A DNA stretch of 64,000 nucleotides from Pseudomonadota bacterium. Its GTDB lineage: Bacteria > Desulfobacterota > Desulfobacteria > Desulfobacterales > RPRI01. The notes under the pieces are model-generated. The model had not been told where the DNA came from. It saw nothing but the letters and a program-made list of their open reading frames with translations, and ran no database searches. This document shows positions 42,711 through 51,059 of the stretch, one piece after another. The position numbers and the translations under genes were made by a program. Position 1 is the stretch's first letter; every line of letters begins with the position of its first letter. The stretch spans positions 1-64,000 of the forward strand of contig JAHITX010000117.1 of the NCBI GenBank assembly GCA_018817425.1, written 5' to 3'.

Positions 42711-42739
42711 TTGCTATGATATGTAAAAAGTAATGTCAA
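42711..42739 (-). promoter_or_regulatory. Promoter of riboswitch 3
   Basis: TTGACA (42739-42734 on the minus strand) and TAGCAA (42716-42711), 17 bases apart, just upstream of the aptamer. It is divergent from the promoter at 42823; the 83-base gap between the -35 boxes could host a shared regulator, but no operator is seen. Confidence 0.45.
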
Positions 42740-42822
42740 GAAAAAAAATGGGGGAATAATTTTTTGTTATGGTGTCTTATATTGGGAGAGTTTTTACGGG
42801 AGCGCTTAAAATAATATTTTTC

Positions 42823-42852
42823 TTGACAAGAATATATTTTAATTCTTATTAG
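42823..42852 (+). promoter_or_regulatory. Promoter of riboswitch 4
   Basis: TTGACA at 42823-42828 and TATTAG at 42847-42852 with an 18-base spacer, 14 bases before the aptamer. Confidence 0.65.
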
Positions 42853-42866
42853 AGTAGAAAATATAT

Positions 42867-43209
42867 ATTCAGGTGCTTTTTAGCATATGGCGGCATGTGA
42901 AATGCTGCCCTACGTTATGCGATGTAGGGCGGGGTTTTACACACCGCCGGAATAGGGAACCCCGTGAAATTCGGGGACGGGCCCGCCGCTGTAATCCTGC
43001 CCTTTTATTAATAAAGGGAACTCTTTTGGCCTTTGTGTGCCACTGTTCTGATTTATCGGAATGGGAAGGTTGTCAAAAGAGCGGGAAAGTCAGAAGACCT
43101 GCCTGAATTATTGTGTGGTTTCTACGGACAAGAGAGCACTGCAAGGATTCTGAGGATAAAAAAGGGACATCCCCGGATCGATTAATTTCGGTTCGGGGAT
43201 TTTTTTTTG
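42867..43209 (+). promoter_or_regulatory. Cobalamin riboswitch 4 with terminator
   Basis: The aptamer (42867-43108) has ATTCAGGTGC, AATAGGGAACCCC, GGGCCCGCCGCTGTAATCC, GCCACTG, ATGGGAAGG and CAGAAGACCTGCC, closed by CCTGAAT. A CCCCGGATCGA-type terminator at 43170-43198 is followed by nine or more T. It carries the palindromic repeat at 42889-42948. It is very similar in layout and flanks to riboswitch 1, as if one were a copy of the other. Confidence 0.93.
42889..42948 (+). repeat. Triple-hairpin palindromic repeat inside riboswitch 4
   Basis: Same position in the aptamer and same three stems as at 1478: GGCGGCAT/ATGCTGCC (one mismatch), CCCTAC/GTAGGG, GGCGGGG/CACCGCC (one mismatch). Confidence 0.75.
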
Positions 43210-43255
43210 TGCATTGACGGATCTGATCACTTCTCTTTTAATAGGAGAGGATGAA

Positions 43256-43276
43256 ATGAAGACGGGTGCTTTTTAA
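43256..43276 (+). pseudogene. Vestigial 6-codon ORF (MKTGAF)
   Basis: ATG AAG ACG GGT GCT TTT TAA, preceded by a good Shine-Dalgarno (GGAGAGG, 43244-43250). Together with the flanking bases it matches the start of the 86-aa gene at 1829 (MKTGV...), so it is the stump of a second copy whose body was lost. It could still act as a leader peptide in front of the receptor gene. Confidence 0.55.
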
Positions 43277-43320
43277 CAGTTTTAATACATATTCTTTACG
43301 GTTGTTTATGGAGTTTACTA

Positions 43321-45213
43321 ATGAAATGGGATAACACAAAAATATCATTTATCTTTTGCTTTTTACTGTGTCTATGTCTGGCAAATACAATTTATGCGCA
43401 ACAAGATTCGGATACTGATGATGCTGTGGTTTATAAGTTGGGGACAGTCTATGTTACTACCGAGCGGCTTTCCGAATACGTAAAAAATCATCCTCAAAAT
43501 GTTGTGCAAATTGACCGTAATGAGATTATAAAACGGAATTTTCTTGAAGTTGGGGAAGTACTTGATTCAATGCCGGGTGTAGATGTAACACAGAGTCAGG
43601 GTAGTATGGGAGCAAGGATTTCCATTCGGGGCGGTGGAGGCTCAGGTTCTGTATTGGTATTGATAGATGGCAGGCCTATTAATTCCGCACAATATGGCGG
43701 GGTAAATTTGGGAAGTATTCCCCTTGAGATTGTCAAAAGCATTACTGTGTTTAAACCTCCTGTTCCTGTTTGGCTGGGACCTGGAGGAGCTGCTGGGGTT
43801 GTAAATATTGTAACCAAAGGTTCTTCCGGCAGGAATTCGGAAAAGAAAGAAAATTATGCCCGCGTTAAAATAAATGGCGGATCTTATGGTACTGCAAATA
43901 TAAGTGCTGCCTATATGGTGCATCAGGATCAGGGAAAAGTATTATTTACAACAGGCGCCGGTCATAAAGACGGAAAAAGGTCAAATAGCGACAGCGACAG
44001 CGGAAATGCCAGCTTTAATTGGCAAACGGAAGGACAATCCGGAATCCGGTATGACTTAAACGGCAAGTATTATCATTCCTACCATGGTTCCCCAGGCCCC
44101 ACCGACAATCCAACTCCGGATGCCAGACAGCGTTACCAGAAAGGAGCTATGGATTTTCATGTAAATAATATCAGAGATGATACTAGGGAATATAAAGTAA
44201 AGACATATCTGGATATAGAAGATCTTAATGACGAGTCTCAGTCCGGGGTGCGGTCAACACTGGATGCACGTAAGGCAGGTATAAGTGGTGAGACTATATG
44301 GACACCTGAGAATGGGTTTTGCGCCTTGCGTCTGGGGGGTCTTGTTGAAACAAACAGGGTTGACCATAATCTTTCCGGAGATCATCACAGAGAAAAAGTT
44401 TCTCTTCACATTCAGCATGACCAGGAATTTAACAATTTTACAGCCAGCTTAGGTGTAAGAGGGGATCATACCAATGATTTCGGTGAATTTCCTGCATTCA
44501 CAGCCGGATTGAGTTATGCTTTGGGAGCAAATACTACAGTTAAAACGAATGCCGGATATTCCGTGGAAACCCCTTCCTTTAATCAGTTATACCAGCCCAG
44601 TCATGGTTCTATCGACCAGGTAAGAGGAAATCCGGATTTAGATGAAGAAAAGATATACTCCTTTGATCTGGGTATGGAGCATAAAATCAGAAAGGATACG
44701 ATTTTTAATGCTTCACTCTTTAGAACAAATACCAGTGATCTTATCATTTATCAAAGGGGAAACGATCATATTTATCGTCCTGTCAATATTTCACGTGCCT
44801 ATAAACAGGGTGTGGAATTAGCGCTAAAGTCTGAATTAACAAAAAATATTTCCACGGATCTGTCTTACATTTATCAGGATACCAAAAATAAGGAAACGGG
44901 GGGCGAGCTCTCGCAGGCACCGCATCATAACTTCAAAATTACAGGAAAATTTGTTCTGCCAACAAAAACAAAAATTGAAACAATATTTAAAGCTGTCAGC
45001 AGTCAATACAGCAGCCCTGATACACCTCAGGAACAAAAACTTGATAGCTATGCAGTAGTGAATTTGAAAGTAATTCATCCTTTAGCCTTAATGTCATGGC
45101 CGTGCGAAGTATTTGTTCATGTCGATAACCTGTTTGATACCGATTATGAACATCATGCCGGATATCCTGATGATGGTTTCAGGTTTCTGGCAGGTATGAA
45201 TATTAATTTTTAA
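43321..45213 (+). CDS. TonB-dependent receptor, BtuB-like (intact relative of the 2170 remnant)
   Basis: A 630-aa outer-membrane receptor with signal peptide MKWDNTKISFIFCFLLCLCL (cleaved near IYAQQ). The plug contains DRNEIIKRNFLEVGEVLDSM, IRGGGGSGSVLVLIDGRPIN and GPGGAAGVVNIVTKG, and the barrel ends FLAGMNINF. It is driven by riboswitch 4, so a corrinoid substrate is likely. A frameshifted copy of its first 180 or so bases lies at 2170-2345. No further gene follows before riboswitch 5, so it is probably transcribed alone. Confidence 0.9.
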   Translation: MKWDNTKISFIFCFLLCLCLANTIYAQQDSDTDDAVVYKLGTVYVTTERLSEYVKNHPQNVVQIDRNEIIKRNFLEVGEVLDSMPGVDVTQSQGSMGARISIRGGGGSGSVLVLIDGRPINSAQYGGVNLGSIPLEIVKSITVFKPPVPVWLGPGGAAGVVNIVTKGSSGRNSEKKENYARVKINGGSYGTANISAAYMVHQDQGKVLFTTGAGHKDGKRSNSDSDSGNASFNWQTEGQSGIRYDLNGKYYHSYHGSPGPTDNPTPDARQRYQKGAMDFHVNNIRDDTREYKVKTYLDIEDLNDESQSGVRSTLDARKAGISGETIWTPENGFCALRLGGLVETNRVDHNLSGDHHREKVSLHIQHDQEFNNFTASLGVRGDHTNDFGEFPAFTAGLSYALGANTTVKTNAGYSVETPSFNQLYQPSHGSIDQVRGNPDLDEEKIYSFDLGMEHKIRKDTIFNASLFRTNTSDLIIYQRGNDHIYRPVNISRAYKQGVELALKSELTKNISTDLSYIYQDTKNKETGGELSQAPHHNFKITGKFVLPTKTKIETIFKAVSSQYSSPDTPQEQKLDSYAVVNLKVIHPLALMSWPCEVFVHVDNLFDTDYEHHAGYPDDGFRFLAGMNINF

Positions 45214-45283
45214 TCCAGGGAATAAGTTAATGTGAGGTTTATGATAACAATATTTTACATATAATTATTGAACATAAGTTTGA

Positions 45284-45562
45284 AATTCAGGTGCTCATAT
45301 CGAGCGAATAGGGAACCCCGTTAAAATCGGGGACGGGCCCGCCGCTGTAATCCTGACCTTTTCTTTAGAAAGGGAACTCTTTTGACCTTTGTGTGCCACT
45401 GTTCAGACGTATCGGAATGGGAAGGCCGTCAAAAGAGCGGGAGAGTCAGAAGACCTGCCTGAATGTTTATGTGTCTTCCGAGGAAAAGAAGATACATCAA
45501 AGATCATGAGGACAAAAAAGGGATTCCCCGGATCGATTTAATCGGTACGGGGATTTTTTTTT
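45284..45562 (+). promoter_or_regulatory. Cobalamin riboswitch 5 with terminator
   Basis: Aptamer at 45284-45464 with ATTCAGGTGC, a short GCTC/GAGC hairpin in the arm that carries the palindromic repeat elsewhere, AATAGGGAACCCC, GGGCCCGCCGCTGTAATCC, GCCACTG, ATGGGAAGG, CAGAAGACCTGCC and CCTGAAT. The terminator at 45524-45552 (CCCCGGATCGATTTAATCGG...) is followed by nine T. It controls the exported CobN and CbiK genes. No TTGACA-N18 promoter is obvious upstream, unlike the other plus-strand riboswitches. Confidence 0.93.
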
Positions 45563-45619
45563 GGGGTTGATGGTACCTTTGACCAGTATTGCTAAAAAAG
45601 AAGAAAAAAGGATTTATTA

Positions 45620-48600
45620 ATGATCAGTATTCGGGTTTACAATGCAAGAGTGTGGCTTATTGCAGCTTGCTGCTTTTTTGTCATGTTTTCAAAAGCGAAT
45701 GCACAAAATATTTCTATTCTGGAAGTAGATATCAATAGCTATCAGGTTAATCAGGCCGTAAAGAAATTGAATCTTCCAAAATCTATTCAAACACGGTTTT
45801 TTACTTTTGAAGATTTGAAGGCGGATAAAACGGCGAAAAACTTTATCACCGGATCATCAATTGTTTTTGTAAATGTAATGATGCCTGAATTGGCAAATTA
45901 TATGGCTGATGAGAAATTAATAGCCGGTCGGGCAGTTTATGCACTTAACAGGGCGGGTGATCCGGAAGCACTGGCTAAAAAAGGATATCTGTTTGATTCA
46001 AAGATTATTGACTACTATCATAATAAAAGCATTGCCAATATGGTTAATATGGTACGTATGGCAGTACACCGTCATATTGATCCAAAGATTAAATTTGAAG
46101 AAGTAAAAATGGTGCCGGAACTATGTATCCATCACCCGGATGCGCCGTATAAATTTTCTGAAACTGTTGCCTATAAAAGTTGGTATAAATACCGTTCGGG
46201 TTATAAGCTTGATAATCCCTGGGTTGGTATCATGTTCTACGGTACTACTTTAAAAGAAGGTCAGGTTGAAGCAGCCGATGATTTGATCAAAAAGCTTGAA
46301 GCCTCAGGATTTAATGTACTTGCCTGTTTCGGCCCTGTTCAAATGGTCCTTAATCAATATTTAAAACCTGTTGACGGGAAAGCTCCGGTTGATTTACTTC
46401 TGGCTTTTACAATGAAGTTTTCTTCCTGTATCAATGATGAAATCCGTGCAGCTCTTGTAAATTTGAATGTGCCGGTTTTTAATGTAATCCGCCCTTACGG
46501 CGAAACCATAGAAGAGTGGCGAAAAAGCGAGGTGGGTTTAGGCCCCATGGAAACTGTCTGGGCTGTATCCACACCTGAGTTTTCCTCAGCAATCGAGCCA
46601 ACGGTGTTGGTAGGAAAGAAGGAAATTATTGATCCTGAAACCGGCAGGAGTCTGTATGTATATGAAACTATAGATGAAACTATTCAACTTCTTATCCCGC
46701 GCCTTAAAAAATGGGCGGCACTTCAGCGAATGCACAATCCCGAAAAGAAAATAGCCATAATTTATTACAATCACAGCCAGGGTAAACAAAATATTGCTGC
46801 CGCCTATCTGAATGTTTTTAGAAGCCTTCAGGTTATTATGAACCGGATGCAAGAGGAAGGTTACAACATCAAACATACGGATAAGCTAACGGAAGATGGG
46901 CTTAAAGAAGTTATTTTAAAAAGTGGGCGAAATATTGGTTCCTGGGCTCCCGGAGAGCTTGATGCAATGCTTGCGGCCGGTGATGCAGAGCAGGTTTCAT
47001 TGACGGAATATAAAAAATGGTTTGACAGGCTGCCTGAAGAATTCAAAAAACCGGTGTTAGCCCAATGGGGTCCGCCTGAAAAAAGTACTATCATGACCAA
47101 AAACGGTAATATGGTTTTTCCCATGGTGAAATTCGGCAATATAGTATTATTGCCTGAACCGGCCCGCGGATGGACGGATGATCCCATGAAACTGTATCAT
47201 GATACTACTCTTTATCCTCACCATCAGTATATTGCGGCATATCTCTGGCTTTCGGAAAAATTTAAAGCCGATGCCATGGTACATCTGGGGACACATGCAA
47301 CTTATGAATGGCTTCCGGGAAAACAAGCCGGTCTTGCGCCATCAGATCCACCGGAGATTATGACCGGAAGTATTCCCAATATATATCCTTATATTGTGGA
47401 TGATATAGGAGAAGGCATTGAAGCCAAGCGCCGGGGCAGGGGAGTAATTCTTGATCATCTGACTCCTCCAATGAAAGAAGCCGATCTTTACCATGAATAC
47501 AGTCAATTGCAAGATCTGTATCAAAAATATGAAATTGCCAAAACAGGCGGCAGCGAAACTGCACCCGAATACATGAAGAAAATGAAGAAACTGGTGGAAG
47601 AAACCGGGATTGCGACTGATCTTGCAATAACCGATATGAATGAAGATGCGATGAAGAAAATTAATCTATATCTTCATGAGATTGACAACAATTCACTTCC
47701 TTACGGTTTACATACATATGGTAAAGCCTATGACCCTGATGCGGCATCGGAAACAGTTGAGCTGATAATGAAGCAGAATCCGAAAGCCGATATAAATCAG
47801 GTGCAACGGGATTTGGATGCTTCTCCTGTCAGGGAGATGGATAATTTTATCCGCGCCTTACGCGGAGAATATGTGCCTGCCGGAGAAGGCAATGATCCAT
47901 TACGAAACCTTGCAGCTATTACCACCGGTAAAAACTTTTATGGATTTTCCCCGGCAAAGGTACCATCCAAAGCGGCCTGGGAAATCGGTAAACGGGCTGC
48001 CGTGCAAATGATAGAAGAGAAGTTGAAAAAGGATGGCAAATATCCGCAAAAAGTAGGTGTGGTGCTTTGGGCAACCGAGACCACCCGTAACGAAGGTGTT
48101 AATGAAAGCACGATACTGTATCTTATGGGTGTGGAGCCGGTCTGGGATGCTACAGAACGTGTAACAGACAGCTGTGTAATTCCGGGAAGACAACTTGGTC
48201 GTCCCCGTATCGATGTGCTTATAAATCCTTCCGGTTTGTATCGTGATATGTTTCCAAATAAACTCATATTTCTGGATGAAGCAGTACAAAAAGCAATGGC
48301 CCAGACCGATATAGAAAATTTTCTTGCGAAAAACAAGGCAGTTATTAAAAACGCGCTTATTGCTTCAGGTATGAATGAAAAAGAGGCTGAAGAGCAGTCA
48401 CGTTTTCGGATATTTACTGAAAAGCCCGGTTCTTATGGAAACGGGGTGGAAGAGATGGTGGGCGCTTCGGGACTGTGGGAATCAGATAAAGCTATCAGCG
48501 ACATCTATATGAACCGTACCCAGTTTGCTGTGGGCCGGGGGAAATGGGCTGTGCCCGTAAAAGAAGCATTTGCGGAAAACCTTCGCGGTGTGGATATAGC

Positions 48601-49549
48601 TGTTCATTCGCGTTCCAGCAACGTGATAGGCATCATCGATACCGATGATTTTTTCATGTATCTGGGAGGCATGTCACTTGCTGTGAAGAATGTGAAAGGC
48701 GAAGCGCCTGATACTATGGTTACAATGCATCGTAAAAAAGATGAATTGATGGTTGAAGATGTGGCCAAAACAATCGGCAGGGAGCTTAGAACACGCTATT
48801 TAAATCCCCAGTGGATTGAAGGGATGAAAAAGGACAATTATGCCGGGGCCCGCCAGATGGCTGATTTTGCGGAAAACCTTTGGGGTTGGCAGGTTACGGT
48901 ACGTGATGCTGTGGATGCTGCCAAGTGGAAGCAGGTATATGATGTTTATGTGGAAGATAAGTATGGCATGGAGCTGAAAGAGTTTTTTGATAAGCAAAAT
49001 CCATGGGCATATCAATCAATGACTGCCCGCATGCTGGAAGCGGTTCGCAAGGACTACTGGCAGGCTGATGAAAAAATCACCCGCAAGCTGGCCGCCGAAT
49101 ATGCGATCAATGTAGTCGAAAAAGGTGTGGCCTGCTGCGACCATACCTGCAACAATCCCATGCTTAATCAGATGGTAGTAAATATTATTTCTTTGCCTGG
49201 TGTATTGTCGCCGGAGATAGTGGAAAAATTCAAGCTGGCAATAGAGAAAATGGCTGCCAAATCTTTAGATAAGCAGACCGAGGATAGAAAAGAACTGTTG
49301 GCCGAACTTAGTGCCGGGCCGGGAACGAATGAGAAAAACACCGGACAGGAAGAAAAGAAAAAGCCTGTGGATGAGAGTAGTAGTAAAATCCAGAAAGATG
49401 CAAAAAAAGTTGAGGGCTATAAGATGCAGGATATGGATACTAAAGATGAAACTACGGATTTGAGTTCATCGGGCATCCAATGGGCGGCATCACTGTTTGT
49501 CCTGTTATTGATTGGATTGTTTGTTTGGGGATCGCGGCGCAGACGATAG
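45620..49549 (+). CDS. Exported, membrane-anchored CobN-type chelatase (CobN copy 2)
   Basis: A 1309-aa CobN-family protein with two features the cytosolic copies lack. One is a signal peptide (MISIRVYNARVWLIAACCFF, cleaved near NAQN). The other is a C-terminal membrane span with a basic tail (WAASLFVLLLIGLFVWGSRR, about residues 1287-1306). The body should therefore lie in the periplasm, tethered to the inner membrane. The family block is HLGTHATYEWLPGK (about 555-568). A Cys motif GVACCDHTCNNP places C1172, C1173, H1175 and C1177 near the end of the catalytic body. A Lys/Glu-rich spacer precedes the anchor. It has no periplasmic ATP, so classic ChlID-driven chelation is unlikely; dechelation or a proton-motive-force-driven reaction is an alternative. 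Confidence 0.9.
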   Translation: MISIRVYNARVWLIAACCFFVMFSKANAQNISILEVDINSYQVNQAVKKLNLPKSIQTRFFTFEDLKADKTAKNFITGSSIVFVNVMMPELANYMADEKLIAGRAVYALNRAGDPEALAKKGYLFDSKIIDYYHNKSIANMVNMVRMAVHRHIDPKIKFEEVKMVPELCIHHPDAPYKFSETVAYKSWYKYRSGYKLDNPWVGIMFYGTTLKEGQVEAADDLIKKLEASGFNVLACFGPVQMVLNQYLKPVDGKAPVDLLLAFTMKFSSCINDEIRAALVNLNVPVFNVIRPYGETIEEWRKSEVGLGPMETVWAVSTPEFSSAIEPTVLVGKKEIIDPETGRSLYVYETIDETIQLLIPRLKKWAALQRMHNPEKKIAIIYYNHSQGKQNIAAAYLNVFRSLQVIMNRMQEEGYNIKHTDKLTEDGLKEVILKSGRNIGSWAPGELDAMLAAGDAEQVSLTEYKKWFDRLPEEFKKPVLAQWGPPEKSTIMTKNGNMVFPMVKFGNIVLLPEPARGWTDDPMKLYHDTTLYPHHQYIAAYLWLSEKFKADAMVHLGTHATYEWLPGKQAGLAPSDPPEIMTGSIPNIYPYIVDDIGEGIEAKRRGRGVILDHLTPPMKEADLYHEYSQLQDLYQKYEIAKTGGSETAPEYMKKMKKLVEETGIATDLAITDMNEDAMKKINLYLHEIDNNSLPYGLHTYGKAYDPDAASETVELIMKQNPKADINQVQRDLDASPVREMDNFIRALRGEYVPAGEGNDPLRNLAAITTGKNFYGFSPAKVPSKAAWEIGKRAAVQMIEEKLKKDGKYPQKVGVVLWATETTRNEGVNESTILYLMGVEPVWDATERVTDSCVIPGRQLGRPRIDVLINPSGLYRDMFPNKLIFLDEAVQKAMAQTDIENFLAKNKAVIKNALIASGMNEKEAEEQSRFRIFTEKPGSYGNGVEEMVGASGLWESDKAISDIYMNRTQFAVGRGKWAVPVKEAFAENLRGVDIAVHSRSSNVIGIIDTDDFFMYLGGMSLAVKNVKGEAPDTMVTMHRKKDELMVEDVAKTIGRELRTRYLNPQWIEGMKKDNYAGARQMADFAENLWGWQVTVRDAVDAAKWKQVYDVYVEDKYGMELKEFFDKQNPWAYQSMTARMLEAVRKDYWQADEKITRKLAAEYAINVVEKGVACCDHTCNNPMLNQMVVNIISLPGVLSPEIVEKFKLAIEKMAAKSLDKQTEDRKELLAELSAGPGTNEKNTGQEEKKKPVDESSSKIQKDAKKVEGYKMQDMDTKDETTDLSSSGIQWAASLFVLLLIGLFVWGSRRRR

Positions 49550-49606
49550 TTACATGCAATGTTCATATTTTTAATTGATTAAAACAATTTAAAAAAAGGA
49601 GAAAAA

Positions 49607-50488
49607 ATGAGAAGATTAAAATTGTACAGTTTGATGACGGCTTTTATATTTTTTGTGCTTTCAGGTTATGCTTATGCTGCAAGCGGTCATGCTCGCACTG
49701 ATTCGAAGAAGGTAGGGATTCTTTTGGTTGCTTTTGGATCAAGCGAAGCATCAGCCCAGGTTTCATTTCAAAACATCGATAAAAAGGTTAAGGCCACCTA
49801 TCCCGATATCCCGGTTTACTGGGCATATACGTCTCATATCATCCGGGATAAACTTGCTAAGCAAGGGAAATTGCTGGATTCACCCGAAGTTGCCTTAGCG
49901 AAGATGATAGACGAAAAATTTACTCATGTGGCTGTTCAATCCCTGCACACCATCGGCGGGGCAGAATATCACGATTTAAGAAGAACTGTGGAAGCATTCA
50001 AATTGATGGGAAGATTCCAAAGAATTGTGCTGGGATATCCTCTTTTGGCAAGCCAGAATGATATGCAAAGGACGGTTAATGCCATAATAAAATACATACC
50101 CAAAAACAGGAAAAAAGACGAAGCCGTTGTTTTAATGGGACACGGCACCCACCATCCATCTAATGCCTTCTATGCAGCATTGATGTTCCAGTTACAGCTT
50201 AGAGATCCTAATATATTCGTCGGCACAGTGGAAGGTTATCCAGAAATCGGTCTGATAAAAGAATTGCTGCTTCAAAAAAAGATAAAAATAGCATATTTGA
50301 TACCCTTTATGTCGGTAGCCGGAGATCATGCCAAGAACGACATGGCAGGAGATGAAGCAGATTCTTGGAAATCTATTTTAACAATAAACGGTATTACATG
50401 TGTTCCGGTTCTTAAAGGTACTGCGGAATATGATGATTTCGTAGATATCTGGGTTGACCATATTGGTAAACCACTTAGTCATTTTTAA
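49607..50488 (+). CDS. cbiK: Exported CbiK-type sirohydrochlorin cobaltochelatase
   Basis: A 293-aa CbiK with a signal peptide (MRRLKLYSLMTAFIFFVLSG, cleaved near AYAAS), as in the periplasmic CbiK of Desulfovibrio vulgaris. Metal-handling residues expected for CbiK are present: GHGTHHP (H169), VEGYPE (E199) and AGDHAKNDMAG (H231). CbiK inserts Co2+ (or Fe2+) into sirohydrochlorin without ATP. In the periplasm it cannot serve the cytosolic pathway directly, so a role in metal or tetrapyrrole handling outside the inner membrane is implied. It follows the exported CobN by 57 bases with Shine-Dalgarno AAAGGAG. Confidence 0.92.
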   Translation: MRRLKLYSLMTAFIFFVLSGYAYAASGHARTDSKKVGILLVAFGSSEASAQVSFQNIDKKVKATYPDIPVYWAYTSHIIRDKLAKQGKLLDSPEVALAKMIDEKFTHVAVQSLHTIGGAEYHDLRRTVEAFKLMGRFQRIVLGYPLLASQNDMQRTVNAIIKYIPKNRKKDEAVVLMGHGTHHPSNAFYAALMFQLQLRDPNIFVGTVEGYPEIGLIKELLLQKKIKIAYLIPFMSVAGDHAKNDMAGDEADSWKSILTINGITCVPVLKGTAEYDDFVDIWVDHIGKPLSHF

Positions 50489-50576
50489 TTGATGCAAGTA
50501 ATAGCAATTATAATAATCTATTCAAAATAAAGAATAAATTATTTGAAAATGGTTTATAAGTAAATTGAAAATTATC

Positions 50577-50606
50577 TTGACATAGCTCTTTATAAACTCG
50601 TATTAA
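50577..50606 (+). promoter_or_regulatory. Promoter of riboswitch 6
   Basis: TTGACA at 50577-50582 and TATTAA at 50601-50606 with an 18-base spacer, 13 bases before the aptamer. Confidence 0.7.
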
Positions 50607-50619
50607 AGAAAACAATAGT

Positions 50620-50880
50620 ATTCAGGTGCTCATAATGAGCAAATAGGGAACCCCGTGAAATTCGGGGGCGGGCCCGCCGCTGTAATCGGGGACTAAAGCT
50701 GCTAAATGCCACTGTCACGCATAATTATGATGGGAAGGCGCAGCTGGAAGAATGATCCGAGAGTCAGAAGACCTGCCTGAATATTTGTGTGTCTTCCGAG
50801 GACAAGAGGGCGCATCAAGGATCATGAGGATAAAAAAGGGATTCCCCGGATCGATTTAATCGGTCCGGGGATTTTTATTT
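50620..50880 (+). promoter_or_regulatory. Cobalamin riboswitch 6 with terminator
   Basis: Aptamer at 50620-50782: ATTCAGGTGC, GCTC/GAGC tip, AATAGGGAACCCC, GGGCCCGCCGCTGTAATCGGGG, GCCACTG, ATGGGAAGGC, CAGAAGACCTGCC and CCTGAAT. The terminator hairpin at 50843-50870 is followed by a T-run. About 180 bases of AT-rich leader without a recognisable gene separate it from the receptor gene. It heads the receptor-CobN-ExbB-like operon that ends with the 57-aa gene. Confidence 0.93.
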
Positions 50881-51059
50881 TATTCTGCGATAGTAATATT
50901 TATATATAATATTAACAATGTCTTATATGGCATAGCTTGAAATCCTGCATTATGCGCATGGCGAATTTATACTTTACAAATTACCGTCATATTAAAAAGT
51001 ATTATATTCGCCTTAACCTGATATTGATTTGTGAATAGAGTTATCATGAAAGGAGTAAA

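Noticed and set aside
47900-48336. Long minus-strand frames within the exported CobN gene (also 56215-56918 in the other copy)
   Set aside because: They are shadows of conserved CobN coding sequence with no independent support.
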